NCBI GenBank assembly: GCA_963700925.1
Contig: OY969553.1
Location: 3,286,001-3,350,000, forward strand
DNA length: 64,000 nucleotides
Origin: CAWJMD01 sp963700925
GTDB lineage: Bacteria; Actinomycetota; Actinomycetes; Actinomycetales; CAWJMD01
Direction: 5' to 3'
Under the pieces are notes generated by a model. The model searched no databases. It saw only the letters and a list, made by a program, of their open reading frames with translations, and had not been told where the DNA came from. The translations under genes were made by a program, and so were the position numbers. This document shows, piece after piece, positions 55,363-63,036 of the stretch; within the stretch, counting starts at the first letter, position 1, and each line of letters starts with the position of its first letter.

Positions 55363-57417
55363 ATGCCTCGACAGGCCGAGGGCCCAGGCGACGATGCCAT
55401 TCGCCTGAGCGTGGCTGTCGCCGTTTCCGCGTTGTGGAACCGGCTGCCTCGTGCTGCCACGGCTGTGCTCGCCGTCGTCCTCCTCGTGCTCGGCCTCACC
55501 GCAGCGTTCGGCCTCATTCGCAGCGACCGAGCCTCGGCCGCCGCCGCGAGTCAGTCCGAGCTCGCGGACCTCTTCCAGCAGGCAGAGGTCGAAGTCGCGA
55601 CCCAGGCCTTCTACTCCCGGCAGTACCGGCTCGAGCCGTCGAGCGCCGTCAAGCTTCGCTACACCGGGGCAGCTGACTCGGCGAAGGACATCCTGACCGA
55701 GGCCGGCGAGACTGCGGGCGACGACGAGACCCGGGAGCTGGCGCAGTCGCTCCGGGACGACCACCAGCGCTACAGCGAGGCTGTGGAGCGGCTGATCCAG
55801 GCGGTGGCCATTCGCGACCCGGACACCAACATCATCGACTCGGCGGAGGTGGCTCCCGCCTACTTCATCCTGCAGCACCGCATGGACACAGCCGCCGCCG
55901 ACTTCCGTGCCGATGCCGAGGAAGGCCTGGCCGAGGTACGCCGGACCCAGCTGGAGATGCTGGTCGGGACGTCGGTGATGCTGCCCCTGGCCGCCGGGTG
56001 CCTCGTGCTGGTCTGGAGGCGCGTGCGCTCGTACCAGGTCGACCTCGAGGCGGAGTCCGTACGCAGTGCGCACCAGGCGACGCACGACCCGCTGACCGGG
56101 CTGCCGAACCGCACCCTCTTCGCCGAGCGCCTGGAGTCCGCGATCGGCCGCTGCCGACGGCAGGCGTCGGTGTGCGCCGTCCTGGTCGTCGACCTCGACC
56201 GGTTCAAGCAGGTGAACGACACCCTCGGTCACCACGCAGGCGACCAGCTGCTGACCGAGTGTGCGCGCCGGATGACGATGGCCCTGCGGGAGGGCGACGT
56301 CGTCGCTCGGATGGGCGGCGACGAGTTCGCCGTACTCCTGCCGCGGGTGACGGGACCGGAAGACGCGGACATGGTGGCCCGGCGTCTGGAGAGTCTCGTC
56401 GGCACCCCGTACCAGCTCGGCGACTCGACTGCGGAGATCGCCTGCAGCATCGGTGTGGCGATGCTGGACGGTGACACGGACGTGGACGAGGTGATCCGCG
56501 AGGCCGACGCTGCGATGTACTGCGCCAAGACCGGGGGAGGCGGTGTCCGGTTCTCGGACGGCAACACCGGTCGTGACGCCGTCACGGACCGGCTCGCGGG
56601 CCGTCTACAACGGCGTGAGGGCTCGAACGAGGACGCTCTCCTGGAGGACCTGCGACGGGCCATCTGGACGCAGGCGGACCAGCTGCAGCTCTACTGGCAG
56701 CCGATCGTCGACGCCCGCACCGGTGGGGTCGTCAGCATCGAGGCGCTCGCCCGGTGGGAGCACCCCGACCACGGCACGTTGAACCCCGACGTGTTCATCC
56801 CGTTGGCTGAGGGGGGTGGGCTGATCGGGGCGATGACCGACCACCTGCTGACTGTCGCACTGACCCAGGCTGCTGCCCTGCGCGATCTCGGCCACCCCAC
56901 CCCGGTGTCCGTGAACCTGTCCGCCGCGACGCTCGGGATGCGCACCCACCTTCAGGTGCTCAGCGCCCTGGCAGCCACTGGCGTGGAGCCGGGCCTGCTG
57001 CGGATCGAGGTCACCGAGAGCGAGCTGATCCGCCGGCCCGACGACGCGCTCGAGGCACTGACGCAGCTGCGCCAGTCGGGCATCGAGATTTCCCTCGACG
57101 ACTTCGGGACGGGCCACAGCTCCCTCGCACGGCTGGCCACCCTGCCGCTCGACGAGCTCAAGCTCGACCGCAGTGTCGTCACCGCGGCCGACTCCGACTA
57201 CCGGCAGGCGGCCATCGTCCGGGCCGCGGCAGCGCTGGGGCACGAGCTCGGGTTGCGGGTGGTGGCCGAAGGGGTCGAGGACGAGCGGACGGCACGGACG
57301 GTGCGCCGCCTGGGCTGCGACGCCATCCAGGGCTACCTGTACGGGCGGCCGATGCCCGCGGCGGATCTGGTCGAGTGGATGGAAACGAACATCGCTCGCG
57401 CCGCCGCTTCCGCGTAG
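55363..57417 (+). CDS. Membrane GGDEF-EAL protein (c-di-GMP turnover)
   Basis: 684 residues; ATG 55363 after AAGGGTGG. Two transmembrane helices (about 30-52 and 200-220) flank a 145-residue helical extracellular sensor region. The diguanylate cyclase domain has an intact GGDEF at 319-323 and an allosteric I-site RxxD (310-313) five residues before it. The EAL domain keeps EALAR (461-465), VNLS, EVTESEL, DDFGTG (580-585), LKLDRS and EGVED, so the phosphodiesterase also looks active. Such a protein can make and break c-di-GMP in response to an outside signal. It lies inside the Ter island, divergent from a binding-protein gene. Confidence 0.95.
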   Translation: MPRQAEGPGDDAIRLSVAVAVSALWNRLPRAATAVLAVVLLVLGLTAAFGLIRSDRASAAAASQSELADLFQQAEVEVATQAFYSRQYRLEPSSAVKLRYTGAADSAKDILTEAGETAGDDETRELAQSLRDDHQRYSEAVERLIQAVAIRDPDTNIIDSAEVAPAYFILQHRMDTAAADFRADAEEGLAEVRRTQLEMLVGTSVMLPLAAGCLVLVWRRVRSYQVDLEAESVRSAHQATHDPLTGLPNRTLFAERLESAIGRCRRQASVCAVLVVDLDRFKQVNDTLGHHAGDQLLTECARRMTMALREGDVVARMGGDEFAVLLPRVTGPEDADMVARRLESLVGTPYQLGDSTAEIACSIGVAMLDGDTDVDEVIREADAAMYCAKTGGGGVRFSDGNTGRDAVTDRLAGRLQRREGSNEDALLEDLRRAIWTQADQLQLYWQPIVDARTGGVVSIEALARWEHPDHGTLNPDVFIPLAEGGGLIGAMTDHLLTVALTQAAALRDLGHPTPVSVNLSAATLGMRTHLQVLSALAATGVEPGLLRIEVTESELIRRPDDALEALTQLRQSGIEISLDDFGTGHSSLARLATLPLDELKLDRSVVTAADSDYRQAAIVRAAAALGHELGLRVVAEGVEDERTARTVRRLGCDAIQGYLYGRPMPAADLVEWMETNIARAAASA

Positions 57418-57439
57418 TGCCGTCACCCGACCTGATGGC

Positions 57440-58417
57440 TCAGCGCGTCCGCACGGCGGGAACGGTCCGTCCGGCGGCCCAGGGCAGGTCCCACCCGTAG
57501 GCCTGAGCGACGGCGGACTGCTGACCCATCAGGTACTCGGCCTCGCGTCGGAGCACCAGCGTGCCGCCGACGCGGTGGACGGACGCGAGCGCGCAGGTCG
57601 CCGCGTCGGGTGGCGCGTCGCCGAACCGCATGTCGACACTGACGCCGTCTCTGAGCTCGGCGGTCAGCCCCACTCCGAGGGCGTCCCACTCCGGTTGTCC
57701 CGACACCGCGTAGGCGAACACGACCATCCTCTTCAGCAGCCCGATGTGCTTGAGGCTGGCTGTGAGGGTCTCCCCGTCGGTCTCGCTGCGTGGCCCCAGT
57801 CGCAGGATCGTCGACTCCTGCGCGCGAGCCGCGTCCGCACCGCCGCCGAGGGACTGGACGACCCCGGAGTGACCGTCGTTGGTCTCCCACAGGCACCCGA
57901 GGTGCACGTCGGTGCTGCGGCTGAGACCGGCTGCGGCACTGCGCGGGTCGGTGGGGACGGTCGACCAGTAGAGGGTCAGGTGGAGGGCGCCGCTGCTTGC
58001 CTGCTCACCACCGATGCGCACCGAAGGGGTGGTCTCGTTCAGCATCGTGCGCCCGCGCAGCACGGGAGCGACGCGGCTCGCTGCCGGCGCCACGACCGGT
58101 GTCGCGCCGGGGCGGTCGGTCCGAACTCCGTTGGGGGACAGGTCGAGTGAGAGGTTCCCCGTCCGCACAAGCTCTGGGGACGCGCGCCGCACCGGCGGGC
58201 GGCGCCGCATGAACGCCAGCGACGGCGAGGCTGGGGCAGGCGAGACACGTTGTGCAGGAGGGGGTGTCGCGGGTCGCGGCGGGGGCTGAGCCGGCTGGGC
58301 CGGCTGTGCTGGCTGGGATGGGGGAGCCGGTGGCGCCGATGCCGCCGGCTGTGGCGGTGGGCGCCGCGTCCGCCGACGGATGAAGCCGAGGTCGGGCGGG
58401 CCCGAAGGTTGGCTCAC
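57440..58417 (-). CDS. TerA-family tellurium resistance-type protein
   Basis: 325 residues; GTG 58417 overlaps the TerD stop (GTGA). The first 115 residues are disordered and Pro/Ala/Gln-rich, including short QPAQPAQPAQ repeats. The folded part carries two family signatures: TDVHLGCLWETNDGHSGVVQ, and the ending AEYLMGQQSAVAQAYGWDLP, the mark of TerA-type proteins. TerA works with TerD-class proteins in the Ca2+-linked Ter complex. Two LGFIRRR/LAFMRRR segments (residues about 10-16 and 67-73) form a repeated basic motif, which could be a docking site. Confidence 0.86.
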   Translation of the reverse strand: MSQPSGPPDLGFIRRRTRRPPPQPAASAPPAPPSQPAQPAQPAQPPPRPATPPPAQRVSPAPASPSLAFMRRRPPVRRASPELVRTGNLSLDLSPNGVRTDRPGATPVVAPAASRVAPVLRGRTMLNETTPSVRIGGEQASSGALHLTLYWSTVPTDPRSAAAGLSRSTDVHLGCLWETNDGHSGVVQSLGGGADAARAQESTILRLGPRSETDGETLTASLKHIGLLKRMVVFAYAVSGQPEWDALGVGLTAELRDGVSVDMRFGDAPPDAATCALASVHRVGGTLVLRREAEYLMGQQSAVAQAYGWDLPWAAGRTVPAVRTR

Positions 58418-58992
58418 CTCGCGAGGTCCACGCCGTAGTCGCGGGCGATGCCCTCCAGCCCCTCGGCCCACCCCTGCCCGACGGCGCGGAACTTCCAGCC
58501 GCTGCGATGCCGGTAGAGCTCACCGAAGACCAGTGCGGTCTCGCCGGCGCAGTCGTGGGTGAGGTCGTAGCGGGCCAGCTCGGTTCCGCGGTCGAGGTCG
58601 ACAACTCGGATGTAGGCGCCCTTCACCTGCTCGAACGCCTGGCGCCGCGACTGGGCCTGGTAGATCGAGACCGCGAACACGATCTTGTCGACGTAGTCGG
58701 GAACGCGCGACAGGTCGACCTCGACCTCCTCGTCGTCGCCCGCTCCGGATCCGGTGGCGCTGTCGCCCGAGTGCGTGACCGAGACGTCCGGGGCGGCGAG
58801 CTGGTTGTAGAAGACGAAGTGCGCGTCGTTGGGCACCTTGCCGTCGGGGCCGACCAGCAGTGCCGACGCGTCCAGGTCGAAGGGCGCCCGTCCGGTGCTC
58901 GGCGCCCACCCGAGCCCGACCAGCACGCGGCCCAGCCCTGGGTTCGACTCGGTGAGCGCGATGTTGGCTCCCCGGGCAAGCGCGGTCGACAT
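58414..58992 (-). CDS. TerD-family Ca2+-binding stress protein (copy 3)
   Basis: 192 residues, ATG 58992. Family pattern with variations: LARGANIALTESN, PFDLDASALLVGPDGKVPND, HFVFYNQLAAPDVSVTHSGD, the acidic loop GSGAGDDEEVEVDL, SIYQAQSRRQAFEQVKGAYI and GWKFRAVGQGWAEGLEGIAR. It is more divergent than copies 1 and 2. It is first in the terD-terA pair and divergent from the ATP-grasp gene (55-base gap), so the promoters probably overlap. Confidence 0.95.
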   Translation of the reverse strand: MSTALARGANIALTESNPGLGRVLVGLGWAPSTGRAPFDLDASALLVGPDGKVPNDAHFVFYNQLAAPDVSVTHSGDSATGSGAGDDEEVEVDLSRVPDYVDKIVFAVSIYQAQSRRQAFEQVKGAYIRVVDLDRGTELARYDLTHDCAGETALVFGELYRHRSGWKFRAVGQGWAEGLEGIARDYGVDLAR

Positions 58993-59047
58993 GAGCCCAG
59001 GCTATCCAGTGGGACATTCGGCGGCCGCAGTAGGCGAGACTGCAGCC

Positions 59048-59974
59048 ATGACGACGTCGGACTCGCGTGGCATGGCGCGGCCCCGCGTGGCGGTGGCCAC
59101 CTACGCATCCCTTCCACACCTCGACGACGACGGCCAACGGATGCTGTCCGCGCTTGCCGATGCGGGCATCGCAGCCGAGCCGCAGGTATGGGACGACGGC
59201 CAAGTCGACTGGCACGCCTACGACCTCGTGCTGCTGTGCTCGACGTGGGACTACCCGCTGCGACGCAGCGCATTCGTTTCCTGGGTCCGGTCGCTCAGGT
59301 GCGTGGCGAACCCGGCCGACGTGGTCGAGTGGAACACCGACAAGCGCTACCTGAATGACCTGGTGTCCGCCGGGCTGCCGGTCGTGGACACCATGTTTCT
59401 CGAACCCGGCGACGTGTGGACGGTGCCCCACTTCGCAGCGGCCGACGTGGTCGTCAAGCCGGTCGTCAGTGCCGGCGCCTCACACACCGGACGGTTCCCG
59501 CTCGGCGACCCTGCCGCGCAGAGACTCGCCGAGAGGCTGCTGGCGGAGCAGCGCGCTGTGATGGTGCAGCCTTACCTGCAAGCCGTCGACACAGCCGGCG
59601 AGACAGCCCTGCTGTTCCTGGGCGGACGGTTCTCGCACGCCGTCACGAAGGCAGCACTGCTCACTTCGCACGGCGAGCAACCGCTCTTCAACCTGGACGG
59701 GTACACCGAGACGATCACGTCTGCGGAGGCCACCGACGCCCAGGTCGCCGTCGCGGAAGGGGTGCTGGCCGCCGTTCCCGGCGGTCCAGGCCGTCTCACC
59801 TACGCGCGCGTCGACCTGGTGCCCGGCCCTGACGGCGCGCCCCAGGTGCTCGAGGTGGAGCTGACCGAGCCGTCGCTGTTCCTCGACCACGCCCCCGACA
59901 CGGCTGTGGCCCTGCTGGCGACCGACGTGGCCGACCGCGCGAGGGCGGCTAGAGGTCGAGGTCGGAGCGGGTGA
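59048..59974 (+). CDS. ATP-grasp enzyme (RimK/glutathione-synthetase-like)
   Basis: 308 residues, ATG 59048. The N-terminal pre-ATP-grasp part shows VAVATYASLPHLDDDGQRML and LLCSTWDYPLRRSAF. The ATP-binding half has DVVVKPVVSAGASHTGRFPL (nucleotide-binding Lys and loop), AVMVQPYLQ and the metal-binding ending VLEVELTEPSLFL. ATP-grasp ligases join a carboxylate to an amine or thiol using ATP. Ter clusters often encode an ATP-grasp enzyme, but this stand-alone type is also common elsewhere, so a Ter-pathway role is only inferred from position. Its last 26 bases overlap the convergent hypothetical gene. Confidence 0.87.
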   Translation: MTTSDSRGMARPRVAVATYASLPHLDDDGQRMLSALADAGIAAEPQVWDDGQVDWHAYDLVLLCSTWDYPLRRSAFVSWVRSLRCVANPADVVEWNTDKRYLNDLVSAGLPVVDTMFLEPGDVWTVPHFAAADVVVKPVVSAGASHTGRFPLGDPAAQRLAERLLAEQRAVMVQPYLQAVDTAGETALLFLGGRFSHAVTKAALLTSHGEQPLFNLDGYTETITSAEATDAQVAVAEGVLAAVPGGPGRLTYARVDLVPGPDGAPQVLEVELTEPSLFLDHAPDTAVALLATDVADRARAARGRGRSG

Positions 59975-60521
59975 ACTTCGTCTCCAGGAACTTGCCCTGG
60001 TTGGTCAGCTCCTGCGCGTCGCCGGCGTAGATCGCGGTCGCGTACTCCTGCGCTCCCTCGCCGAGCAGGCGCAGCTGCTCGAGCAGGTCCTCGGTGGGTG
60101 AGCGTCCCTGCCGGTTGCGGTGCGTCGCCGCGAAGTCGGGCGGCAGCGCGAGGAACGTGTCGACGGTCGTCGGCAGGTAGTCGCGCACCATCGAGCGGAT
60201 CGGGATGATCTCGCTCTCGGTGGGCGGGTTGGTGCGCAGGTAGCGCAGCAGCGGCCGCAGCACGTCCTCGACCTCGCGCACGGCAGGAACACCGCCCTCG
60301 GGCATCGTGCCGCCCGCCCGGTTGACCCGGCGCACCAGGTCGGTGAGCTCGCGCTCCAGCGCCTCGGGCTCGGAACCGGGCGTGGGGGCAGCCGGCGCCT
60401 GTACGGGTGCTGCTCCCTGCTGTTGACCCTGGGCTTGCCCTTGGCCCTGGTTCGGGACCGGCGGCGGTTGGCGCGGCGGTGCCTGCTCCCGTCCGGTGAG
60501 CCTCGACCAGAACGACGACAT
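59949..60521 (-). CDS. Hypothetical protein coupled to telA
   Basis: 190 residues; ATG 60521 with AAAGGGG upstream. The first 55 residues are Gln/Pro/Gly/Ala-rich and disordered. The rest is helical: LERELTDLVRRVNRAGG, VEDVLRPLLRYLRTNPP, SMVRDYLPTTVDTFLALPPD and LLEQLRLLGEGAQEYATAIY. It resembles small helical proteins found beside telA in actinobacteria and the XpaC-like helical partners of TelA in other bacteria (resemblance inferred, not proven). It lies 9 bases after telA and is surely in the same transcript. Confidence 0.78.
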   Translation of the reverse strand: MSSFWSRLTGREQAPPRQPPPVPNQGQGQAQGQQQGAAPVQAPAAPTPGSEPEALERELTDLVRRVNRAGGTMPEGGVPAVREVEDVLRPLLRYLRTNPPTESEIIPIRSMVRDYLPTTVDTFLALPPDFAATHRNRQGRSPTEDLLEQLRLLGEGAQEYATAIYAGDAQELTNQGKFLETKFTRSDLDL

Positions 60522-60530
60522 CAGGCCCCT

Positions 60531-61781
60531 TTAGCCGGCCGTGCCCGCAGTGCCCTCAGCTTGGCTGCCCTGCTGGGACCTCTCGAGGTACGGCTTGGCG
60601 CGGGCGACCTGCTGCTCGAGCGCGCCGACGGTGGCGGCCATGTTCGTGACGGCCTGCGCCTTGTACGTGTCGATCGCGTCCATGGTCGCGAAGACGTTGT
60701 CGAACGCCTTCTGCAGGGACTCGATGCTCACGGCCGAGCTCGCGGCCTGCTCGTGGATCGCGGTGCCCTGCTGCTGCAGCATCACCGACGTCGACTCGAT
60801 CATCGAGCTCGTGGTCGTGTTGAGGGCGTTGATCTGGTCGAGCACCAGCTTCTGGTTCGCCAGCGCCTGCGCCACGATCACCGCAGTACGCAGGGCCGAG
60901 ATCGTCGTGGTCTGCGCGCGGTCGACACCCTTGATCAGCTCGATGTTGTTCTTCTTCACCAGGTCGAGAGCCAGGTACCCCTGCACGGCAACGGCCATCT
61001 GCGTGAGGATGTCCTGCCGGCGCTGCCTGATCGGGAACAGCGCGTCGGAGGTGATCGTGTTCGCCTCCTCGACGCGCCCGGCAGCCTGCATCTCGGCGAC
61101 CTTGGCCTGCGTGGCCTGGTCGAGCGCCGAGGCCAGGGCGGCGTACTCCGAGAGCTTGCCCATCAGCGCCCACATGTTCGCCCGCTCGCCCTCGATCGCG
61201 GCGTTGTCCTTGCGCAGCTCGTCCTGCCCGGAGGCGAGTGCCTTGATGATCGCGTCGAGCTGGGCCTGTGCCGACTGGTAGCGGTCGAAGTAGGCCCGCA
61301 GCTTGTCGCCGCCCGGCAGGAACTTGAAGATCTTGCGGACCCCGCCGAGGTCGGACTGGCCGGGATCGAGGTCGGTCACCGTGTGGCGCAGCTCGGTCAG
61401 CGTGGCCGCCACCTTCACCTGGGCGTCGCCGCCACCCTGCCCCCTGGCTCCGGCCAGGGCGGCGGCCGGGCGCTCGAGCATCCGGTTCGAGACCTGGCTC
61501 GACTCGCGCACCTCACGGTCACCCATGCTCGTGATGGAGGCGATCTTGCGGCTGAACTCCGGGCTGCGGACGTCGACCGACACCAGGTCGGCCACGAACG
61601 CCGCCGCCTTCTGCTGCAACGCGGTCTGCTGCTCCGGGGCGACCGGGATCATGCCCGCCGCCTGCTCGTCCTTGACCATCGGCACCGCGGCGGGCGGCGA
61701 CAGCACGAGATCGGTGCTCGTCGTGGCGGGCGCGGTCGCCGGCGGCGCCAGCGGCGTACTGAGGTTCAGCGGGTCGGACAT
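60531..61781 (-). CDS. telA: TelA-family toxic anion resistance protein
   Basis: 416 residues; ATG 61781 with GAGGGG nine bases upstream. Long alpha-helical protein of the TelA/KlaA family: KIASITSMGDREVRESSQVS, IFKFLPGGDKLRAYFDRYQS, IRQRRQDILTQMAVAVQGYL and VDRAQTTTISALRTAVIVAQ are the conserved blocks. TelA proteins contribute to tellurite and cell-envelope stress resistance; the mechanism is unsettled. N-terminal 35 residues are disordered. It is the first gene of the telA-hypothetical operon, with an inverted repeat in the promoter region. Confidence 0.96.
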   Translation of the reverse strand: MSDPLNLSTPLAPPATAPATTSTDLVLSPPAAVPMVKDEQAAGMIPVAPEQQTALQQKAAAFVADLVSVDVRSPEFSRKIASITSMGDREVRESSQVSNRMLERPAAALAGARGQGGGDAQVKVAATLTELRHTVTDLDPGQSDLGGVRKIFKFLPGGDKLRAYFDRYQSAQAQLDAIIKALASGQDELRKDNAAIEGERANMWALMGKLSEYAALASALDQATQAKVAEMQAAGRVEEANTITSDALFPIRQRRQDILTQMAVAVQGYLALDLVKKNNIELIKGVDRAQTTTISALRTAVIVAQALANQKLVLDQINALNTTTSSMIESTSVMLQQQGTAIHEQAASSAVSIESLQKAFDNVFATMDAIDTYKAQAVTNMAATVGALEQQVARAKPYLERSQQGSQAEGTAGTAG

Positions 61782-61846
61782 CTGCGGTTACCCCTCGCTC
61801 GGACCGGTCCGTGCTGACCGGGTGGTCTGCTGGCCACTCTATGGGC

Positions 61847-61861
61847 GATACGCCATGTATC
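61847..61861 (-). promoter_or_regulatory. Short inverted repeat in the telA promoter region
   Basis: GATAC-GCCAT-GTATC is a perfect 5-5-5 inverted repeat, 66 bases upstream of the telA start and 78 bases upstream of the divergent phosphatase gene. It sits in the only AT-richer patch of the gap; candidate operator. Confidence 0.32.
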
Positions 61862-61938
61862 CGTAGGCCGTGTGCGGTACTCCTGTCTGCGAGGCATGTG
61901 CTCAAGGGATTCCTGACGGCTGACGAGGGAGTGCGGCG

Positions 61939-62916
61939 ATGCTGGTAGTGGCGACGTGGAACCTGGAGAACCTGTTCCGTCCGGCGGTCGACCCGTCCGG
62001 CCCGACGAACCAAGCGGCCTACGAGGCCAAGCTGAACGCGCTGGCGGGAACCATCACCCTCAGCGGAGCGCACGTCGTCGGCCTGCAGGAGGTGGGCACC
62101 GACGAGGCGCTGTCCGACCTGACGGCGCGGCTTCCGGGCACGTGGTCGCGTGTCCTGTCGTCCGCGCCCGACGGACGAGGTATCGCGGTCGCGTTCATCG
62201 CGCGCATTCCGATGACGGACGGGCGCGACGTCGTCGACCTTCCCGAGCTGCTCGCCGGAGGCCGGGTCACCGACGCGGGTGCCACGCTGACCCGGCTCGG
62301 ACGTGGTCTTCTTGGTGTCACTGTCACGGACCCGGGCACCGGTGTCGCCGTCAGACTGCTGAACTGCCACCTGAAGTCGAAGCTGCTCACGTACCCGGGC
62401 AACCGGTTCAGCCCACTCGACGAGGGCGAGCGAGCCCGGTTCAGCGTCTACGCACTGAACCGGCGCGCGGCCGAGGCCGGAGCCGTCCGGATCCACGCGA
62501 ACGAGGTCCTCGACGGGCAGGGTCGCGAGCGCGCCGTGATCCTTCTCGGCGACCTGAACGACACTGTCGACGCCGCCACCACCCAGCTGATGCTCGGGCC
62601 GGGCGGCTCCGAGATCGGCACCCTCGGGGCGCTGCGCCCCGACGCCGGCGACGCGAACCGCCTCTGGAACCTGGCACCCCTGATCCCGGAGGACCAGCGG
62701 TTCAGCCGCGTCTACCGCGGACATGGAGAGCTGATCGACCACATGCTGGTGTCGCGGGCACTTCTCGAGAAGGTCACCGAGGTCCGCACGCGCCTCGCGG
62801 CGCCGGCGGTGGACGCGGGGACTGAGCTGCCCTCGGTCACGGAGGATCCGACGGAGCGGCGCGACGAGCCCGGCTCCGACCACTCTCCGGTCGTCGCCAC
62901 CTTCGACCTGGGCTGA
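61939..62916 (+). CDS. Endonuclease/exonuclease/phosphatase-fold metal-dependent hydrolase
   Basis: 325 residues, ATG 61939. EEP (DNase I-like) fold with the full catalytic set: Asn in TWNLENL, Glu50 in VGLQEVG, LNCHLKSK (substrate-site His), GDLND, DHMLVS and the terminal catalytic pair GSDHSPV. Members cleave DNA, RNA, or phosphodiester and inositol phosphate substrates with Mg2+; the substrate cannot be told from sequence. There is no signal peptide. It is divergent from telA and may belong to the Ter region, whose predicted roles include nucleic-acid processing (inference). Confidence 0.91.
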   Translation: MLVVATWNLENLFRPAVDPSGPTNQAAYEAKLNALAGTITLSGAHVVGLQEVGTDEALSDLTARLPGTWSRVLSSAPDGRGIAVAFIARIPMTDGRDVVDLPELLAGGRVTDAGATLTRLGRGLLGVTVTDPGTGVAVRLLNCHLKSKLLTYPGNRFSPLDEGERARFSVYALNRRAAEAGAVRIHANEVLDGQGRERAVILLGDLNDTVDAATTQLMLGPGGSEIGTLGALRPDAGDANRLWNLAPLIPEDQRFSRVYRGHGELIDHMLVSRALLEKVTEVRTRLAAPAVDAGTELPSVTEDPTERRDEPGSDHSPVVATFDLG

Positions 62917-62970
62917 GGGAGCGGCCGGGCCGCCGCGCTCTCGGGCGGGCTGTCACGCAGCGGCGCAGTG

Positions 62971-63014
62971 TGGGTCAGTGTCGGTCGGTGTCGGTCGGTG
63001 TCGGTCGGTGTCGG
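62971..63014. repeat. 10-bp tandem repeat before the ABC exporter gene
   Basis: TCGGTCGGTG occurs three times exactly (62981-63010), flanked by a degenerate copy TGGGTCAGTG (62971-62980) and a partial TCGG. It lies 23 bases upstream of the exporter start codon, within the promoter or leader. Confidence 0.85.
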
Positions 63015-63036
63015 CCTGGCTCCCTAGGGTGGGCAC

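Noticed and set aside
27356..61781. Direct evidence of tellurite resistance
   Set aside because: Ter genes are named for that phenotype, but their roles are broader and the sequence alone does not show resistance.
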